Assembly: GCA_964292325.1 (NCBI GenBank)
Contig: CAXYVG010000001.1
Coordinates: 1 to 64,000, forward strand
Direction: 5' to 3'
Length of the DNA: 64,000 nucleotides
Origin: CTSoil-075 sp964292325
GTDB lineage: Bacteria; Bacillota; Negativicutes; DSM-13327
Shown one piece after another: positions 34,514-42,037 of this stretch. The notes below the pieces were generated by a model that searched no databases, had not been told where the DNA came from, and saw only the letters and a program-made list of their open reading frames with translations. Made by a program: the position numbers and the translations under genes. Each line of letters starts with the position of its first letter. Position 1 is the first letter of the stretch.

Positions 34514-36006
34514 TTATTACTATCATCATCATTCTCCTTACTATGATCTAAACGATCTGCATCTTGTGGTTTCAAAGCGGCAGGACGCAAGATTTTAGTT
34601 GGCAATGGCAAACGCAATAACACATCTTTCATACCATTCAAATTAAAAGGAATAAGGGGCCATAAATATGCAACTCCAAAAGATTTAGTGGTTGCCATTA
34701 TGATTACAATTCCGAGCAACCCAGCAACTAAGCCTGGCAGTTTGAAAAAAACGACTAATAATAATAATATCGTCCGAAAAAATCGTATCGCCATAGCAAA
34801 TTCCATACTTGGCGTAGCAAAAGCCCCCACTGCTGCTACAGCGGTAAGAAAAACAACTTCATTGCCAAATAACCCCACTTTAGTAGCAAATTCACCTATC
34901 ATAAAAGCACCAATAAAACCGAGGGCTGTCGACTGCGCAGTTGGCACATGTACGGTAGCCATACGCACTAATTCTACGCCGATTTCGGCAAAAATAAATT
35001 GTAAACCAATCGGAATGATACCAGGATCTTTAGGACCAAGAAAGGCTAACGATTCCGGTAGTAGATGCCGTTGCAATATCACCGCTAACCATAATGGCGT
35101 GAGCGATAAGGATAACCCCATTCCCAATAATCTTACCAAACGCAAATAAGAACCAATCATTACATGGTGATGATATTCTTCAACATGCTGTACATGATGC
35201 CATAAGGTTGTCGGTAAAATCATGATATTAGGAGAATTATCAATGACCAAGCAAATATGTCCTTCTAGCAAATGTACGGCTGCTATATCCGGCCGCTCTG
35301 TATAACGCACTTTAGGTAGAGGATTCCAGATAGTTCCACCTGCAATATATTCTTCAATCGCCTTTTCAGCCATAGGTATACCATCAATATTAATCTTATT
35401 TAACCGCTCCTTTACAGTGTCAACCAATGCAGGGTCGGTAATATCTTTGATATAACCAACAGCAATATCACTTCGTGATCGTGTACCAATTTTAACAATT
35501 TCAAATCGTAAATTAGGATCACGCAAACGCCGTCTTATTAATACGGTATTAAAAGGCAGTGTTTCGACAAAGGCATCCTTTGAACCTCGCGTTACTTTTT
35601 CGATAGTAGATTCACTTGGTGTACGAGCTGGATATGCTCGAGCATCAAAAATAATAATTTCAGTTTCACCATCAACTAAAAACAGCAATTCGCCTGATAA
35701 TAAGCTAGTAACAGCATCATTCATATTATCAATTAACTTTACTTGAGAATGAGTAGCCCTCGTATAAAATAACTTCTGCAAGGTATTGATTGATAAATCC
35801 TCTGGATGTAAGGTAATCATATCCTGAAAAACATTAGTTAGTAACACATCATTGGTCATACCATTAATGGAAAAAGACGCGGCCCTTTTTCGTCCTACTG
35901 TATATTCACGAAAAATGATGTCAAAGCTTTCGCCTACACCTAGTAACTCTTTTAGATAATTGATATTGTGATCAATATCTTTATTAATTTTTTGTTTTTC
36001 TGTCAT
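34507..36006 (-). CDS. spoVAF: Stage V sporulation protein AF (GerA-family)
   Basis: A spore inner-membrane protein of the GerA/SpoVAF family. It has an N-terminal soluble domain (about residues 1-280), then five hydrophobic segments starting at SYLRLVRLLGMGLSLSLTPLW, the GerA motif PTAQSTALGFIGAFMIGEFA, and a hydrophilic tail. The ATG at 36006 (MTEKQKINKD) is preferred to the GTG at 36018; 499 residues. It is last in the spoVA operon and overlaps spoVAEa, as in Bacillus. It forms a germination-associated complex affecting dipicolinate release. Confidence 0.93.
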   Translation of the reverse strand: MTEKQKINKDIDHNINYLKELLGVGESFDIIFREYTVGRKRAASFSINGMTNDVLLTNVFQDMITLHPEDLSINTLQKLFYTRATHSQVKLIDNMNDAVTSLLSGELLFLVDGETEIIIFDARAYPARTPSESTIEKVTRGSKDAFVETLPFNTVLIRRRLRDPNLRFEIVKIGTRSRSDIAVGYIKDITDPALVDTVKERLNKINIDGIPMAEKAIEEYIAGGTIWNPLPKVRYTERPDIAAVHLLEGHICLVIDNSPNIMILPTTLWHHVQHVEEYHHHVMIGSYLRLVRLLGMGLSLSLTPLWLAVILQRHLLPESLAFLGPKDPGIIPIGLQFIFAEIGVELVRMATVHVPTAQSTALGFIGAFMIGEFATKVGLFGNEVVFLTAVAAVGAFATPSMEFAMAIRFFRTILLLLVVFFKLPGLVAGLLGIVIIMATTKSFGVAYLWPLIPFNLNGMKDVLLRLPLPTKILRPAALKPQDADRLDHSKENDDDSNKK

Positions 36007-36580
36007 ATTGAACGCCACTCCGTTTTAATATTTCTTCAATCGCTTTGCGAGTAATAGGCGCTCCCCGCTTAATATCATCCGCTCTGCACATTTTCCCAAC
36101 ATCACCCACACCGACAATAAATGGTACTGAAATTTCATTTAACACATCTACCGTATCACCCGTAATAACAGGTCTATCAACACTTGCTCCCCTCATATCA
36201 CCATCTTTATCAACAGAGACATCTACAATTTCGCCACGACTTGTTATACATTCATCGGTAGCAATACCAGTCGAGCCACTTGTATTAGAAGCCACAGCAA
36301 CCGCACCTAGCACCTCAATATCAGGATGAGAAGCGACATATTCCATTGCCAATTCACCATCTCCTTTTCCTTTGTTACCCTGGTCATCAAACATCACTAA
36401 CACTGGATCATGATGAACTGTTTTTAGCATTTCAACAATTTCTTTTCCACTTATCGGCGTAGGATTCCCACCCGATGCCGATATACAACGCAGGCCTAAG
36501 GAAATTGCAATATCTTCTACTACTCGTTGTGCTACGCCATCACCATCCGTAATCAGAATAGTTCTAATTTTCTTTGGCAC
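35984..36580 (-). CDS. spoVAEa: Stage V sporulation protein AEa (soluble)
   Basis: A cytosolic protein of about 198 residues matching SpoVAEa: KIRTILITDGDGVAQRVVEDIA, GLRCISASGGNPTPISG, VMFDDQGNKGKGDGE and VASNTSGSTGIATDECITS. The frame opens at 36613, but the GTG at 36580 has GAGGTG six bases upstream and starts at the conserved PKKIRTILITDGDG. Located between the 234-residue unknown gene and spoVAF. Its biochemical role is not known. Confidence 0.88.
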   Translation of the reverse strand: MPKKIRTILITDGDGVAQRVVEDIAISLGLRCISASGGNPTPISGKEIVEMLKTVHHDPVLVMFDDQGNKGKGDGELAMEYVASHPDIEVLGAVAVASNTSGSTGIATDECITSRGEIVDVSVDKDGDMRGASVDRPVITGDTVDVLNEISVPFIVGVGDVGKMCRADDIKRGAPITRKAIEEILKRSGVQYDRKTKN

Positions 36581-36590
36581 CCTTCTCACC

Positions 36591-37295
36591 TCATGATTTA
36601 TTTTTCGCTTCATCGCCTAACAAACTACTAATATTATTTGCAAGTTTTTCGCTTTCACTAATTACTTGTTTCAGCTTTTTCAAGCTAGTTTCCAGTTCAT
36701 TTGCCAATTCATATTGAGCCTGCGCTAATACTTGGCTTACTGTCTGCACATTCAATGTATTTTGCTGTTTTTTTGCTGTATTCGAGTTAGTATTTGTTGG
36801 TGCATTTGAAGATTTCTTCTCATTGCTATCACTGCTAGTTTTCCCTTGCAATATGTTTTTTAATAAGAGTTCTACATTTTGCGTTATATCTCCATCCTTT
36901 TGTTGCGTATTATTACTTTGTGTTGGCATCTGTGTAGTCTTTTCTTGCGTGCTAGAATTATTACTTTTCTGACTGGCCCCTCCTTGGTTCTCTTGTTGGG
37001 GAGCTGATTGATTCAACTCAGTTAATTGATCATTGATTTTTTGTAATAGTAAGGCAATTTCCATATTGTTAGTATTTACAGCTTGATCATTTATTTTGGC
37101 CTGCGCTTTAATAAATCCTTGAGCCATATCAGCAATCAGGGTATCTGTATGATGTGAATGACCCTCTGATTCATTTGTTGACCGCTGTGGTTTAAAATTT
37201 TCTTGTTCATATTGTTCACTCGTTTCTGATTCATCACTTAATTGATCCATTTGTTTAAAATAGTTAGTAGGTCTTCGCGAAGTCTTTCGTTGCAT
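36591..37295 (-). CDS. Hydrophilic Gln/Asn/Ser-rich protein of unknown function inside the spoVA operon
   Basis: A 234-residue protein without membrane segments. A middle section of low complexity (residues about 95-165) is rich in Q, N, S and T. Helical, coiled-coil-like ends flank it (EIALLLQKINDQLTELN and QAQYELANELETSLKKLKQVISESEKLANNISSLL). It lies between the 130-residue membrane protein gene and spoVAEa, with 10-base spacing on both sides, so it is part of the operon. Not a known SpoVA component in Bacillus. A spore structural or interaction role is inferred from context only. Confidence 0.75.
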   Translation of the reverse strand: MQRKTSRRPTNYFKQMDQLSDESETSEQYEQENFKPQRSTNESEGHSHHTDTLIADMAQGFIKAQAKINDQAVNTNNMEIALLLQKINDQLTELNQSAPQQENQGGASQKSNNSSTQEKTTQMPTQSNNTQQKDGDITQNVELLLKNILQGKTSSDSNEKKSSNAPTNTNSNTAKKQQNTLNVQTVSQVLAQAQYELANELETSLKKLKQVISESEKLANNISSLLGDEAKNKS

Positions 37296-37305
37296 TTTTT
37301 ACACC

Positions 37306-37698
37306 TCATATAAAAATCTTCCATGTTTGTATTACACAAGATAAGATACATAATCTAAAATTGACGACAGCAAAGGGAGATCTAAGAGTAGTTAAAGGAT
37401 TAAGCAGCCTAGCTGTTGGTTCAAACCCAATACCACCAACAAGTAAACTTACAATATAATTGGCTAAGGAACCACTAAACAATATTAAAAAACTAATGGC
37501 ACTTGCCTGAACATGACTCGTTGTCAAACTCCCGAATGCACCTGCTGCTATAATATAATGAATGTGAGCATGTAAAAAAATCGCTATAAAAATACGACTA
37601 CATTCGTATATACAAATTGCTAGCAACACATAATGTGGGTAGCGTAATCCAATCAGAACGATTGTAGCTACTAACCCTAGAAAGTCGATCGCTACCAT
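37306..37698 (-). CDS. Small membrane protein of unknown function inside the spoVA operon
   Basis: A 130-residue protein with three to four hydrophobic segments (IDFLGLVATIVLIGLRYPHY, LLAICIYECSRIFIAIFLHA, HYIIAAGAFGSLTTSH, ISFLILFSGSLANYIVSLLV) and a loop GGIGFEPTARLLNPLTTLRS. Its ATG overlaps the spoVAE stop (TAATG), showing translational coupling. The HAHIHY stretch is histidine-rich. It resembles no SpoVA subunit I know; SpoVAA and SpoVAB are absent from this operon, but the sequence does not clearly match either. Confidence 0.7.
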   Translation of the reverse strand: MVAIDFLGLVATIVLIGLRYPHYVLLAICIYECSRIFIAIFLHAHIHYIIAAGAFGSLTTSHVQASAISFLILFSGSLANYIVSLLVGGIGFEPTARLLNPLTTLRSPFAVVNFRLCILSCVIQTWKIFI

Positions 37699-38060
37699 TA
37701 TCCTCCCTTACCTTTCGGATTAAATAATACGGACATAAAAAATCCGAATACTACCGCAGCCATTATGCCAGTCCCTGTTGCTCTAAGGGCACCGCTAAAT
37801 ATTCCGATAAACCCAAAGCTATTAACATCCTCAATCGTTCCCACTACCAAACTATGACCAAACCCAAGTAGAGGAACCGTCGCACCAGCTCCAGCAATAT
37901 CTACTAATGGTTGGTATACACCAAACCCGCTTAAGATCGCACCTACTACTACAAATAACACTAGTACATGTGCAGGCGTTAGTGGTGTTAAATCCATTAA
38001 TAGTTGTCCACAAACACATAATAGCCCTCCAACAACAAACGACATGACATATAACTCCAT
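37698..38060 (-). CDS. spoVAE: Stage V sporulation protein AE (SpoVAEb, membrane)
   Basis: A 120-residue membrane protein related in sequence to SpoVAC: GGLLCVCGQLLMDLTPLTPAHVLVLFVVVGAILSGFGVYQPLVDIAGAGATVPLLGFGHSL. SpoVA channel subunit for uptake and release of dipicolinate. The frame opens at 38111 but the ATG at 38060 has GAGGGG upstream and gives the usual length. The spacing to spoVAD is 17 bases. Confidence 0.93.
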   Translation of the reverse strand: MELYVMSFVVGGLLCVCGQLLMDLTPLTPAHVLVLFVVVGAILSGFGVYQPLVDIAGAGATVPLLGFGHSLVVGTIEDVNSFGFIGIFSGALRATGTGIMAAVVFGFFMSVLFNPKGKGG

Positions 38061-38077
38061 TCTGATCCCCCTCTCTA

Positions 38078-39082
38078 CTACATTTCCACTGCTACTGCAT
38101 GAGCAATACACGGAATCGATTCCTTTTGTTGATACGAGGTCGTACTATGCAAACTACCTGTACCAAGTAAAAGGACCTTTTTCAGTTTACAATTCATTAA
38201 CATGTTATATATATAACCACAAAATACAACGGCCGAGCTAGCACACCCACTAGCGCCTGCGTGAGCATCCTGTTCCTCACGATAAATCATACAACCGCAG
38301 TCTTGATAATTACTAGAAATGTCGAGTCCCTTCTGCTGCATTAACTGTATAACCAATTGTTTCCCCACATTTCCTAAATCCCCGGTAAAAATCATGTCAT
38401 AATACGCTGGCACCCTTCCTGTATCTTGGAAGTGAGTCCATAAAGTATCGACTGCTGCTGGCGCCATCGCAGGCCCCATCGAATTCGGATCTTTAAGACC
38501 ATAATCTACAATTTTTCCGATCGTGGCTGATGTGATACGCGGTCCGTGACCGAATACCGATAAGACTGTTGCTCCTGCGCCAGTAACTGTCCACTGTGCA
38601 CCAGGAGGACGCTGCGCGCCTAGTTCATTGGGAAATCGATATTGGCGTTCTGCAGCATCATGATGACTAGAAGTTGCAGATGCAACTTTATTAGCAAAAC
38701 CACCATCCACGAGCATAGCGCCTAATAACATACTTTCCACCATCGTAGAGCAAGCTCCATATACCCCCAAAAATGGTCGTTCTAATTTTTTTAAAGCAAA
38801 ATGAGTACTCATTAGTTGATTTAATAAATCTCCTGCCAATATACAATCTATCATATCAATTGTGCTGTTTTCTTTATTTACGGCCTCTTTAATAGCCCAT
38901 TCCATCATAAAAGATTCACACTGTTCCCAACTATCTAGATGATTGAGATTATCTGGCATCGTATAATCAAAATATTGGTCCAATAATCCTTGTCCTTCCA
39001 TCGGTCCAACAATATTAGCAGTACTCGTTATGACTGGTGGATTTGAAAATACAACACTTTGTTTCCCTCGCTTTTTATTCAC
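38078..39082 (-). CDS. spoVAD: Stage V sporulation protein AD
   Basis: A thiolase-like-fold SpoVA subunit that binds dipicolinic acid on the forespore membrane. It shows the conserved GPMEGQGLLDQYFDYTMPDNLN and ending YQQKESIPCIAHAVAVE. In between, FLGVYGACSTMVESM and HDAAERQYRFPNELGAQRPPGAQWTVTGAGA are characteristic. The GTG at 39082, behind GGAGGT, is the likely start (334 residues); the open frame begins nine codons earlier. It is flanked by spoVAC and spoVAE. Confidence 0.95.
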   Translation of the reverse strand: MNKKRGKQSVVFSNPPVITSTANIVGPMEGQGLLDQYFDYTMPDNLNHLDSWEQCESFMMEWAIKEAVNKENSTIDMIDCILAGDLLNQLMSTHFALKKLERPFLGVYGACSTMVESMLLGAMLVDGGFANKVASATSSHHDAAERQYRFPNELGAQRPPGAQWTVTGAGATVLSVFGHGPRITSATIGKIVDYGLKDPNSMGPAMAPAAVDTLWTHFQDTGRVPAYYDMIFTGDLGNVGKQLVIQLMQQKGLDISSNYQDCGCMIYREEQDAHAGASGCASSAVVFCGYIYNMLMNCKLKKVLLLGTGSLHSTTSYQQKESIPCIAHAVAVEM

Positions 39083-39093
39083 ACTGTTACCTC

Positions 39094-39567
39094 CTAGTGT
39101 CTTATCCAATAAATCAATCCTACAATAAAAGCCGTTACCATCCCATAAACCAATACGGGACCGGCAATCACAAACATTTTAGCTCCAACCCCAAATACAT
39201 ATCCCTCACGCTTAAACTCCATAGCCGGCGCAACTATAGAGTTGGCAAATCCTGTAATCGGAACTACTGAGCCAGCTCCAGCTCTTTTTCCTAGTTCATC
39301 ATACACTCCAATTCCGGTAAAAAATGCACCTAAAAATACTAGTACTGCCGTTGCCCATGTCGCAGCTTGCTTCTTATCTAGCCCCACCCCAATAAAGTAA
39401 TCAATCAGAAACTGTCCAAATATACATATAAGCCCACCAACGACAAAGGCCCAGCATATATTTTTTAATAGTGGTGGCTTTGGAGTAAGAGAATCCACTT
39501 TCTTTTGATATTGTTCCTGCTCGCTTTGTTGCTTTTGTTGTTTTTTTGTCTTGTTCATCTTATCCAA
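39094..39567 (-). CDS. spoVAC: Stage V sporulation protein AC
   Basis: A polytopic membrane subunit of the SpoVA dipicolinate channel; in Bacillus it can act as a mechanosensitive channel. A charged N-terminus (KKQQKQQSEQEQYQKK) is followed by WAFVVGGLICIFGQFLIDYFIGVG, FLGAFFTGIGVYDELGKRAGAGSVVPITGFANSI and a last helix. The TTG at 39567 behind GGGTGG is the probable start (157 residues); ATG at 39558 is an alternative. First gene of the spoVA operon, with a forespore promoter upstream. Confidence 0.92.
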   Translation of the reverse strand: MDKMNKTKKQQKQQSEQEQYQKKVDSLTPKPPLLKNICWAFVVGGLICIFGQFLIDYFIGVGLDKKQAATWATAVLVFLGAFFTGIGVYDELGKRAGAGSVVPITGFANSIVAPAMEFKREGYVFGVGAKMFVIAGPVLVYGMVTAFIVGLIYWIRH

Positions 39568-39626
39568 TATATTGCCACCCTTCCTTCTGGTCCTAATATG
39601 AAGTTCACTTAAAATTAACATACTAT

Positions 39627-39656
39627 TATTTTGACCACAGTCGTATTAAATATGCA
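39627..39656 (-). promoter_or_regulatory. Forespore (SigG/SigF-type) promoter of the spoVA operon
   Basis: On the minus strand TGCATA (39651-39656), a 17-base spacer and CAAAATA (39627-39633), preceded by GGT. This fits SigG spacing and composition. It lies about 60 bases before the spoVAC start and two bases from the left end of repeat copy 4. SigG control of spoVA is established in Bacillus. Confidence 0.6.
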
Positions 39657-39658
39657 CA

Positions 39659-39758
39659 TAAGAAAAGACTTGTTTTCGACCAAGTCCTCAGACGAAGGTC
39701 AAAGCCTTAGTCGTTCTTACTTGGAATCGAGAAAGGGTATACTTTCTTAATTTCGTAA
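39659..39758 (+). repeat. Interspersed two-hairpin repeat, copy 4
   Basis: Same layout as copy 2, with one change in the first arm (GACTTGTTTTCGACCAAGTC) and a decayed last arm (ACTTTCTTAATTTCG). It fills the space between the spoVA promoter and the dodecin terminator, whose T-tract abuts its right end. Confidence 0.88.
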
Positions 39759-39760
39759 AA

Positions 39761-39790
39761 AAAAAAGCGCCTTGAAAAGGCACTTTTTTT
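39761..39790 (-). terminator. Intrinsic terminator after the dodecin gene
   Basis: Stem AAAAAAGCGCCTT / AAGGCACTTTTTT with one C-A mismatch and a three-base loop, followed by a long T-run on the minus strand. Confidence 0.82.
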
Positions 39791-39796
39791 TAGAGA

Positions 39797-39997
39797 TTAG
39801 TGTTGCACTTTAAATGCTACTTTTACATCCGCTTTATATTCAGCTATATGGCCACTATCAATATTAGCGGTAAAATTAGTTACTTCAACACCAAGAATCT
39901 CATCAATTGTTCTAGATGCTTCCATTACTGCATTGTCAACTGCATCTGTCCAGTTATGATTAGAAGTACCAACTAACTCAATTACTTTTACAACCAT
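39797..39997 (-). CDS. Dodecin family flavin-binding protein
   Basis: A 66-residue dodecin: VVKVIELVGTSNHNWTDAVDNAVMEASRTI, then VEVTNFTANIDSGHIAEYKADVKVAFKV. Dodecins form hollow dodecamers that store flavin or related molecules. The open frame begins at 40033, but the ATG at 39997 has a perfect AAGGAGG. It overlaps the end of the 87-residue membrane protein gene by 20 bases, so the two are co-transcribed, downstream of the sigF operon and its terminator. A role in sporulation is possible but only suggested by context. Confidence 0.9.
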   Translation of the reverse strand: MVVKVIELVGTSNHNWTDAVDNAVMEASRTIDEILGVEVTNFTANIDSGHIAEYKADVKVAFKVQH

Positions 39998-40241
39998 GTT
40001 TATTGCCTCCTTGATTAAATGAAATTGCCACATTTATAGTTTGTACACTATCAGCAATATTATACTTACCAAAATCCACGATATTTTTTGATAACATATA
40101 CGGTTTATCGACGATATTAAATACTTTTTTTGCTCGCACAGGTGCATTATGCCCCAAATCACCATAAAATAAAATCCATGTTACAATGCTACTGCTAATG
40201 GCAACAACAAGGGCAAGTAAAAGGTATATTTTTTTTCCCAT
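39978..40241 (-). CDS. Small single-pass membrane protein of unknown function
   Basis: An 87-residue protein with an N-terminal membrane anchor (IYLLLALVVAISSSIVTWILFY) and an extracytoplasmic part of about 55 residues (DLGHNAPVRAKKVFNIVDKPYMLSKNIVDFGK). The RBS GAGGTG supports the ATG. The stop overlaps the dodecin start, and the sigF terminator lies upstream. No family recognised. Confidence 0.65.
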   Translation of the reverse strand: MGKKIYLLLALVVAISSSIVTWILFYGDLGHNAPVRAKKVFNIVDKPYMLSKNIVDFGKYNIADSVQTINVAISFNQGGNKHGCKSN

Positions 40242-40290
40242 TCTATTTTCACCTCTTACATATATTATGTCCTATTTTTCAAAAAAAATA

Positions 40291-40310
40291 AGACCTCCAT
40301 TATGAGGTCT
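40291..40310 (-). terminator. Intrinsic terminator at the end of sigF
   Basis: Stem AGACCTC / GAGGTCT with a six-base loop and TATTTTTTTT on the minus strand. The sigF stop codon lies inside the hairpin. Confidence 0.85.
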
Positions 40311-41031
40311 GCATAAATTCTCTAATTAATTTGAGAGCATTTTTTTCAATCCGAGATACCTGCACTTGTGACAATCCAATTTGCATACCAATTTCTGCCT
40401 GTGTTTTATCCTCAAAAAAACGTAAATGAATGACCATACTTTCTTTATCTGGCAGGCGTGATAAAATTTCTTTCAATGCTAATTTTTCAAAATAAGCATT
40501 ATCTTGTCCATCACAATATTTAATTTGATCTAGTAGTAATACGGAATCCCCATCACTATGAAAGGCATTGGCATATAACGATGCCGGAGACTGAATGGCT
40601 TCAAGAGCAGCTACTATTTCTTGTGGTGCGAGCACTAAGTCGGTGGCGATTTCAGTGATCGTTGGTTCTCTCCCTAGTATCCCTTGTAATTTTTCCTGAG
40701 TACGATGTACGCGGTATGCTAATTCTTTTACTGGTCGACTGACTTTTACAGGATTATCATCTCGCATAAATCGACGTATTTCTCCAATAATCATTGGTAC
40801 AGCATAAGTGGAAAACTGAACACTAAATTTCATATCAAAACGTTCAATTGCTTTAATTAAGCCGATACAGCCAATTTGAAACAAATCATCCCACTCATAT
40901 CCTCGATTTGTAAAACGGTGTACAACACTTCTTACTAGATTTAGGTTATGTTCTAAAATCGTTTCTTTGGCAGTCTGGTCACCAGCCTGCGCCTTATGTA
41001 GTAAAGTTTTTATCTCATCATTTCCCAGCAT
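40300..41031 (-). CDS. sigF: RNA polymerase forespore sigma factor F
   Basis: First forespore-specific sigma factor. Region 2 shows RFTNRGYEWDDLFQIGCIGLIKAIERFD and FSTYAVPMIIGEIRRFMRDD. Region 3 contains VKELAYRVHRTQEKL. Region 4 contains KESMVIHLRFFEDKTQAEIGMQIGLSQVQVSRIEKNAL. The length of about 243 residues is typical. Last gene of the spoIIA operon. The ATG at 41031 has AGGTGGG upstream; the ATG two codons earlier is also possible. Confidence 0.97.
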   Translation of the reverse strand: MLGNDEIKTLLHKAQAGDQTAKETILEHNLNLVRSVVHRFTNRGYEWDDLFQIGCIGLIKAIERFDMKFSVQFSTYAVPMIIGEIRRFMRDDNPVKVSRPVKELAYRVHRTQEKLQGILGREPTITEIATDLVLAPQEIVAALEAIQSPASLYANAFHSDGDSVLLLDQIKYCDGQDNAYFEKLALKEILSRLPDKESMVIHLRFFEDKTQAEIGMQIGLSQVQVSRIEKNALKLIREFMQTS

Positions 41032-41042
41032 GGCCATCCCAC

Positions 41043-41474
41043 CTAATGCGCTGTATTAACTAAAAATTTCTTTGCCATTCGGACTGTTGTACCGTTATTA
41101 ACTTCTGAAATAACTTCCAGTTCATCCATGAATGATTCCATAAATACAAATCCTAGACCCATTCTTTCTGGATCACTAGAATAAGAAGGTTGCCTTGCTA
41201 ATGCAATATCTTCAATTCCTTTTCCATGATCTGTAATGATGAATTCTAACTTATCCTCATATAGCTTCATAACAAGTTCAATTTGTCCTATTTTATTTTC
41301 ATAGCCATGTATAACCGCATTCGATACTGCCTCCGATACTGCCACTCTTATTTCCTCTATTTCATTAAGCGTAAAATCAATCTGAGCTGCAAAAGCAGCA
41401 GCAGTCACCCTGGCAATAGCAACATTTTCACTAAGACTGTACAGGTATATTTGAAACTGATTTTTGATTGCCAT
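41043..41474 (-). CDS. spoIIAB: Anti-sigma F factor / serine kinase SpoIIAB
   Basis: GHKL-type kinase that holds SigF inactive and phosphorylates SpoIIAA. The N-box is EAVSNAVIHGYENK, the G1 motif DHGKGIED and the G2 region RMGLGFVFMESFMD. The length of 143 residues is typical. It is located between spoIIAA and sigF with short spacing. Confidence 0.97.
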   Translation of the reverse strand: MAIKNQFQIYLYSLSENVAIARVTAAAFAAQIDFTLNEIEEIRVAVSEAVSNAVIHGYENKIGQIELVMKLYEDKLEFIITDHGKGIEDIALARQPSYSSDPERMGLGFVFMESFMDELEVISEVNNGTTVRMAKKFLVNTAH

Positions 41475-41484
41475 GATGCCCTCC

Positions 41485-41820
41485 TCATAATGACTCTAAA
41501 GCTTCCGCTTCTGAATGGTACAATTTAATAATTTTTAGCAGTCCAGACAATTCAAAAATTTGTAATACCGATGTCTGGATATTGGTAACAAGTACATTAC
41601 CACCTGCAGCATTTATTTTTTTATAGCGACCTAAGATGACACCTAAACCTGAACTATCGACAAACCTGACGGCTTCCAAATTAAATAAAACATGTTTTAC
41701 ACCACTTGTCTCCAAGGCATGATCAACTCGCTCTCTGAACTGATTGGCAACATGCATATCAAGTTCACCTTCCACTCTTACGATTAAAACACCTCGTTTC
41801 AAAAATGTAGTGATATTCAA
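41485..41820 (-). CDS. spoIIAA: Anti-sigma F factor antagonist SpoIIAA
   Basis: STAS-domain protein that releases SigF from SpoIIAB. The phosphorylated serine lies in RFVDSSGLGVILGRYK. The length of 111 residues is typical. The TTG start has AGGGGGGG upstream. First gene of the operon, with a SigH-like promoter at 41858-41886. Confidence 0.96.
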   Translation of the reverse strand: MNITTFLKRGVLIVRVEGELDMHVANQFRERVDHALETSGVKHVLFNLEAVRFVDSSGLGVILGRYKKINAAGGNVLVTNIQTSVLQIFELSGLLKIIKLYHSEAEALESL

Positions 41821-41857
41821 TATTTCTTCCCCCCCTTTTGCTTTGCTCTATTTATCA

Positions 41858-41886
41858 CTATTCGCTAAAAGGTAAATTTTTCCTTC
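41858..41886 (-). promoter_or_regulatory. SigH-type promoter of the spoIIA operon
   Basis: On the minus strand GAAGGAAAA (41878-41886), an 11-base spacer and AGCGAATAG (41858-41866). This matches RnAGGaww-N11/12-RnnGAAT of SigH, the sigma factor known to transcribe spoIIA in Bacillus. No clear 0A box is visible next to it. Confidence 0.7.
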
Positions 41887-41893
41887 TAAAAAT

Positions 41894-41926
41894 AAAAATA
41901 TGCATATCAAAAATATGCATATTTTT
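41894..41926. terminator. AT-rich bidirectional terminator-like hairpin
   Basis: A 14-bp perfect stem AAAAATATGCATAT / ATATGCATATTTTT, flanked by T-runs in both directions. It lies between dacF and the spoIIA promoter. It is less GC-rich than usual terminators, so its strength is uncertain. Confidence 0.6.
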
Positions 41927-41937
41927 ATTTTTTTTAC

Positions 41938-42037
41938 AAAATCGAAAAGTCTATTACTTTGTTGATTCCAAGTAAGAACAACTAAGGCTTCTGCATACGT
42001 CTGATGATTTGGCCGAAGTTAAGTCTTTTTTTATTAG
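41938..42037 (-). repeat. Interspersed two-hairpin repeat, copy 5 (inverted, diverged)
   Basis: The same element on the minus strand: GACTTAACTTCGGCCAAATC, ATCAGACG, GCCTTAGTTGTTCTTACTTGG, GGAATCAACAAAGT / ACTTTTCGATT. More mutated than the others. It begins at the dacF stop codon, and its distal end abuts the T-run of the hairpin at 41894-41926. Confidence 0.8.

Noticed and set aside
34688..35149. Plus-strand ORF of 153 codons
   Set aside because: It lies antisense within spoVAF, has no ribosome binding site, and its low-complexity composition mirrors the hydrophobic helices of the real gene.
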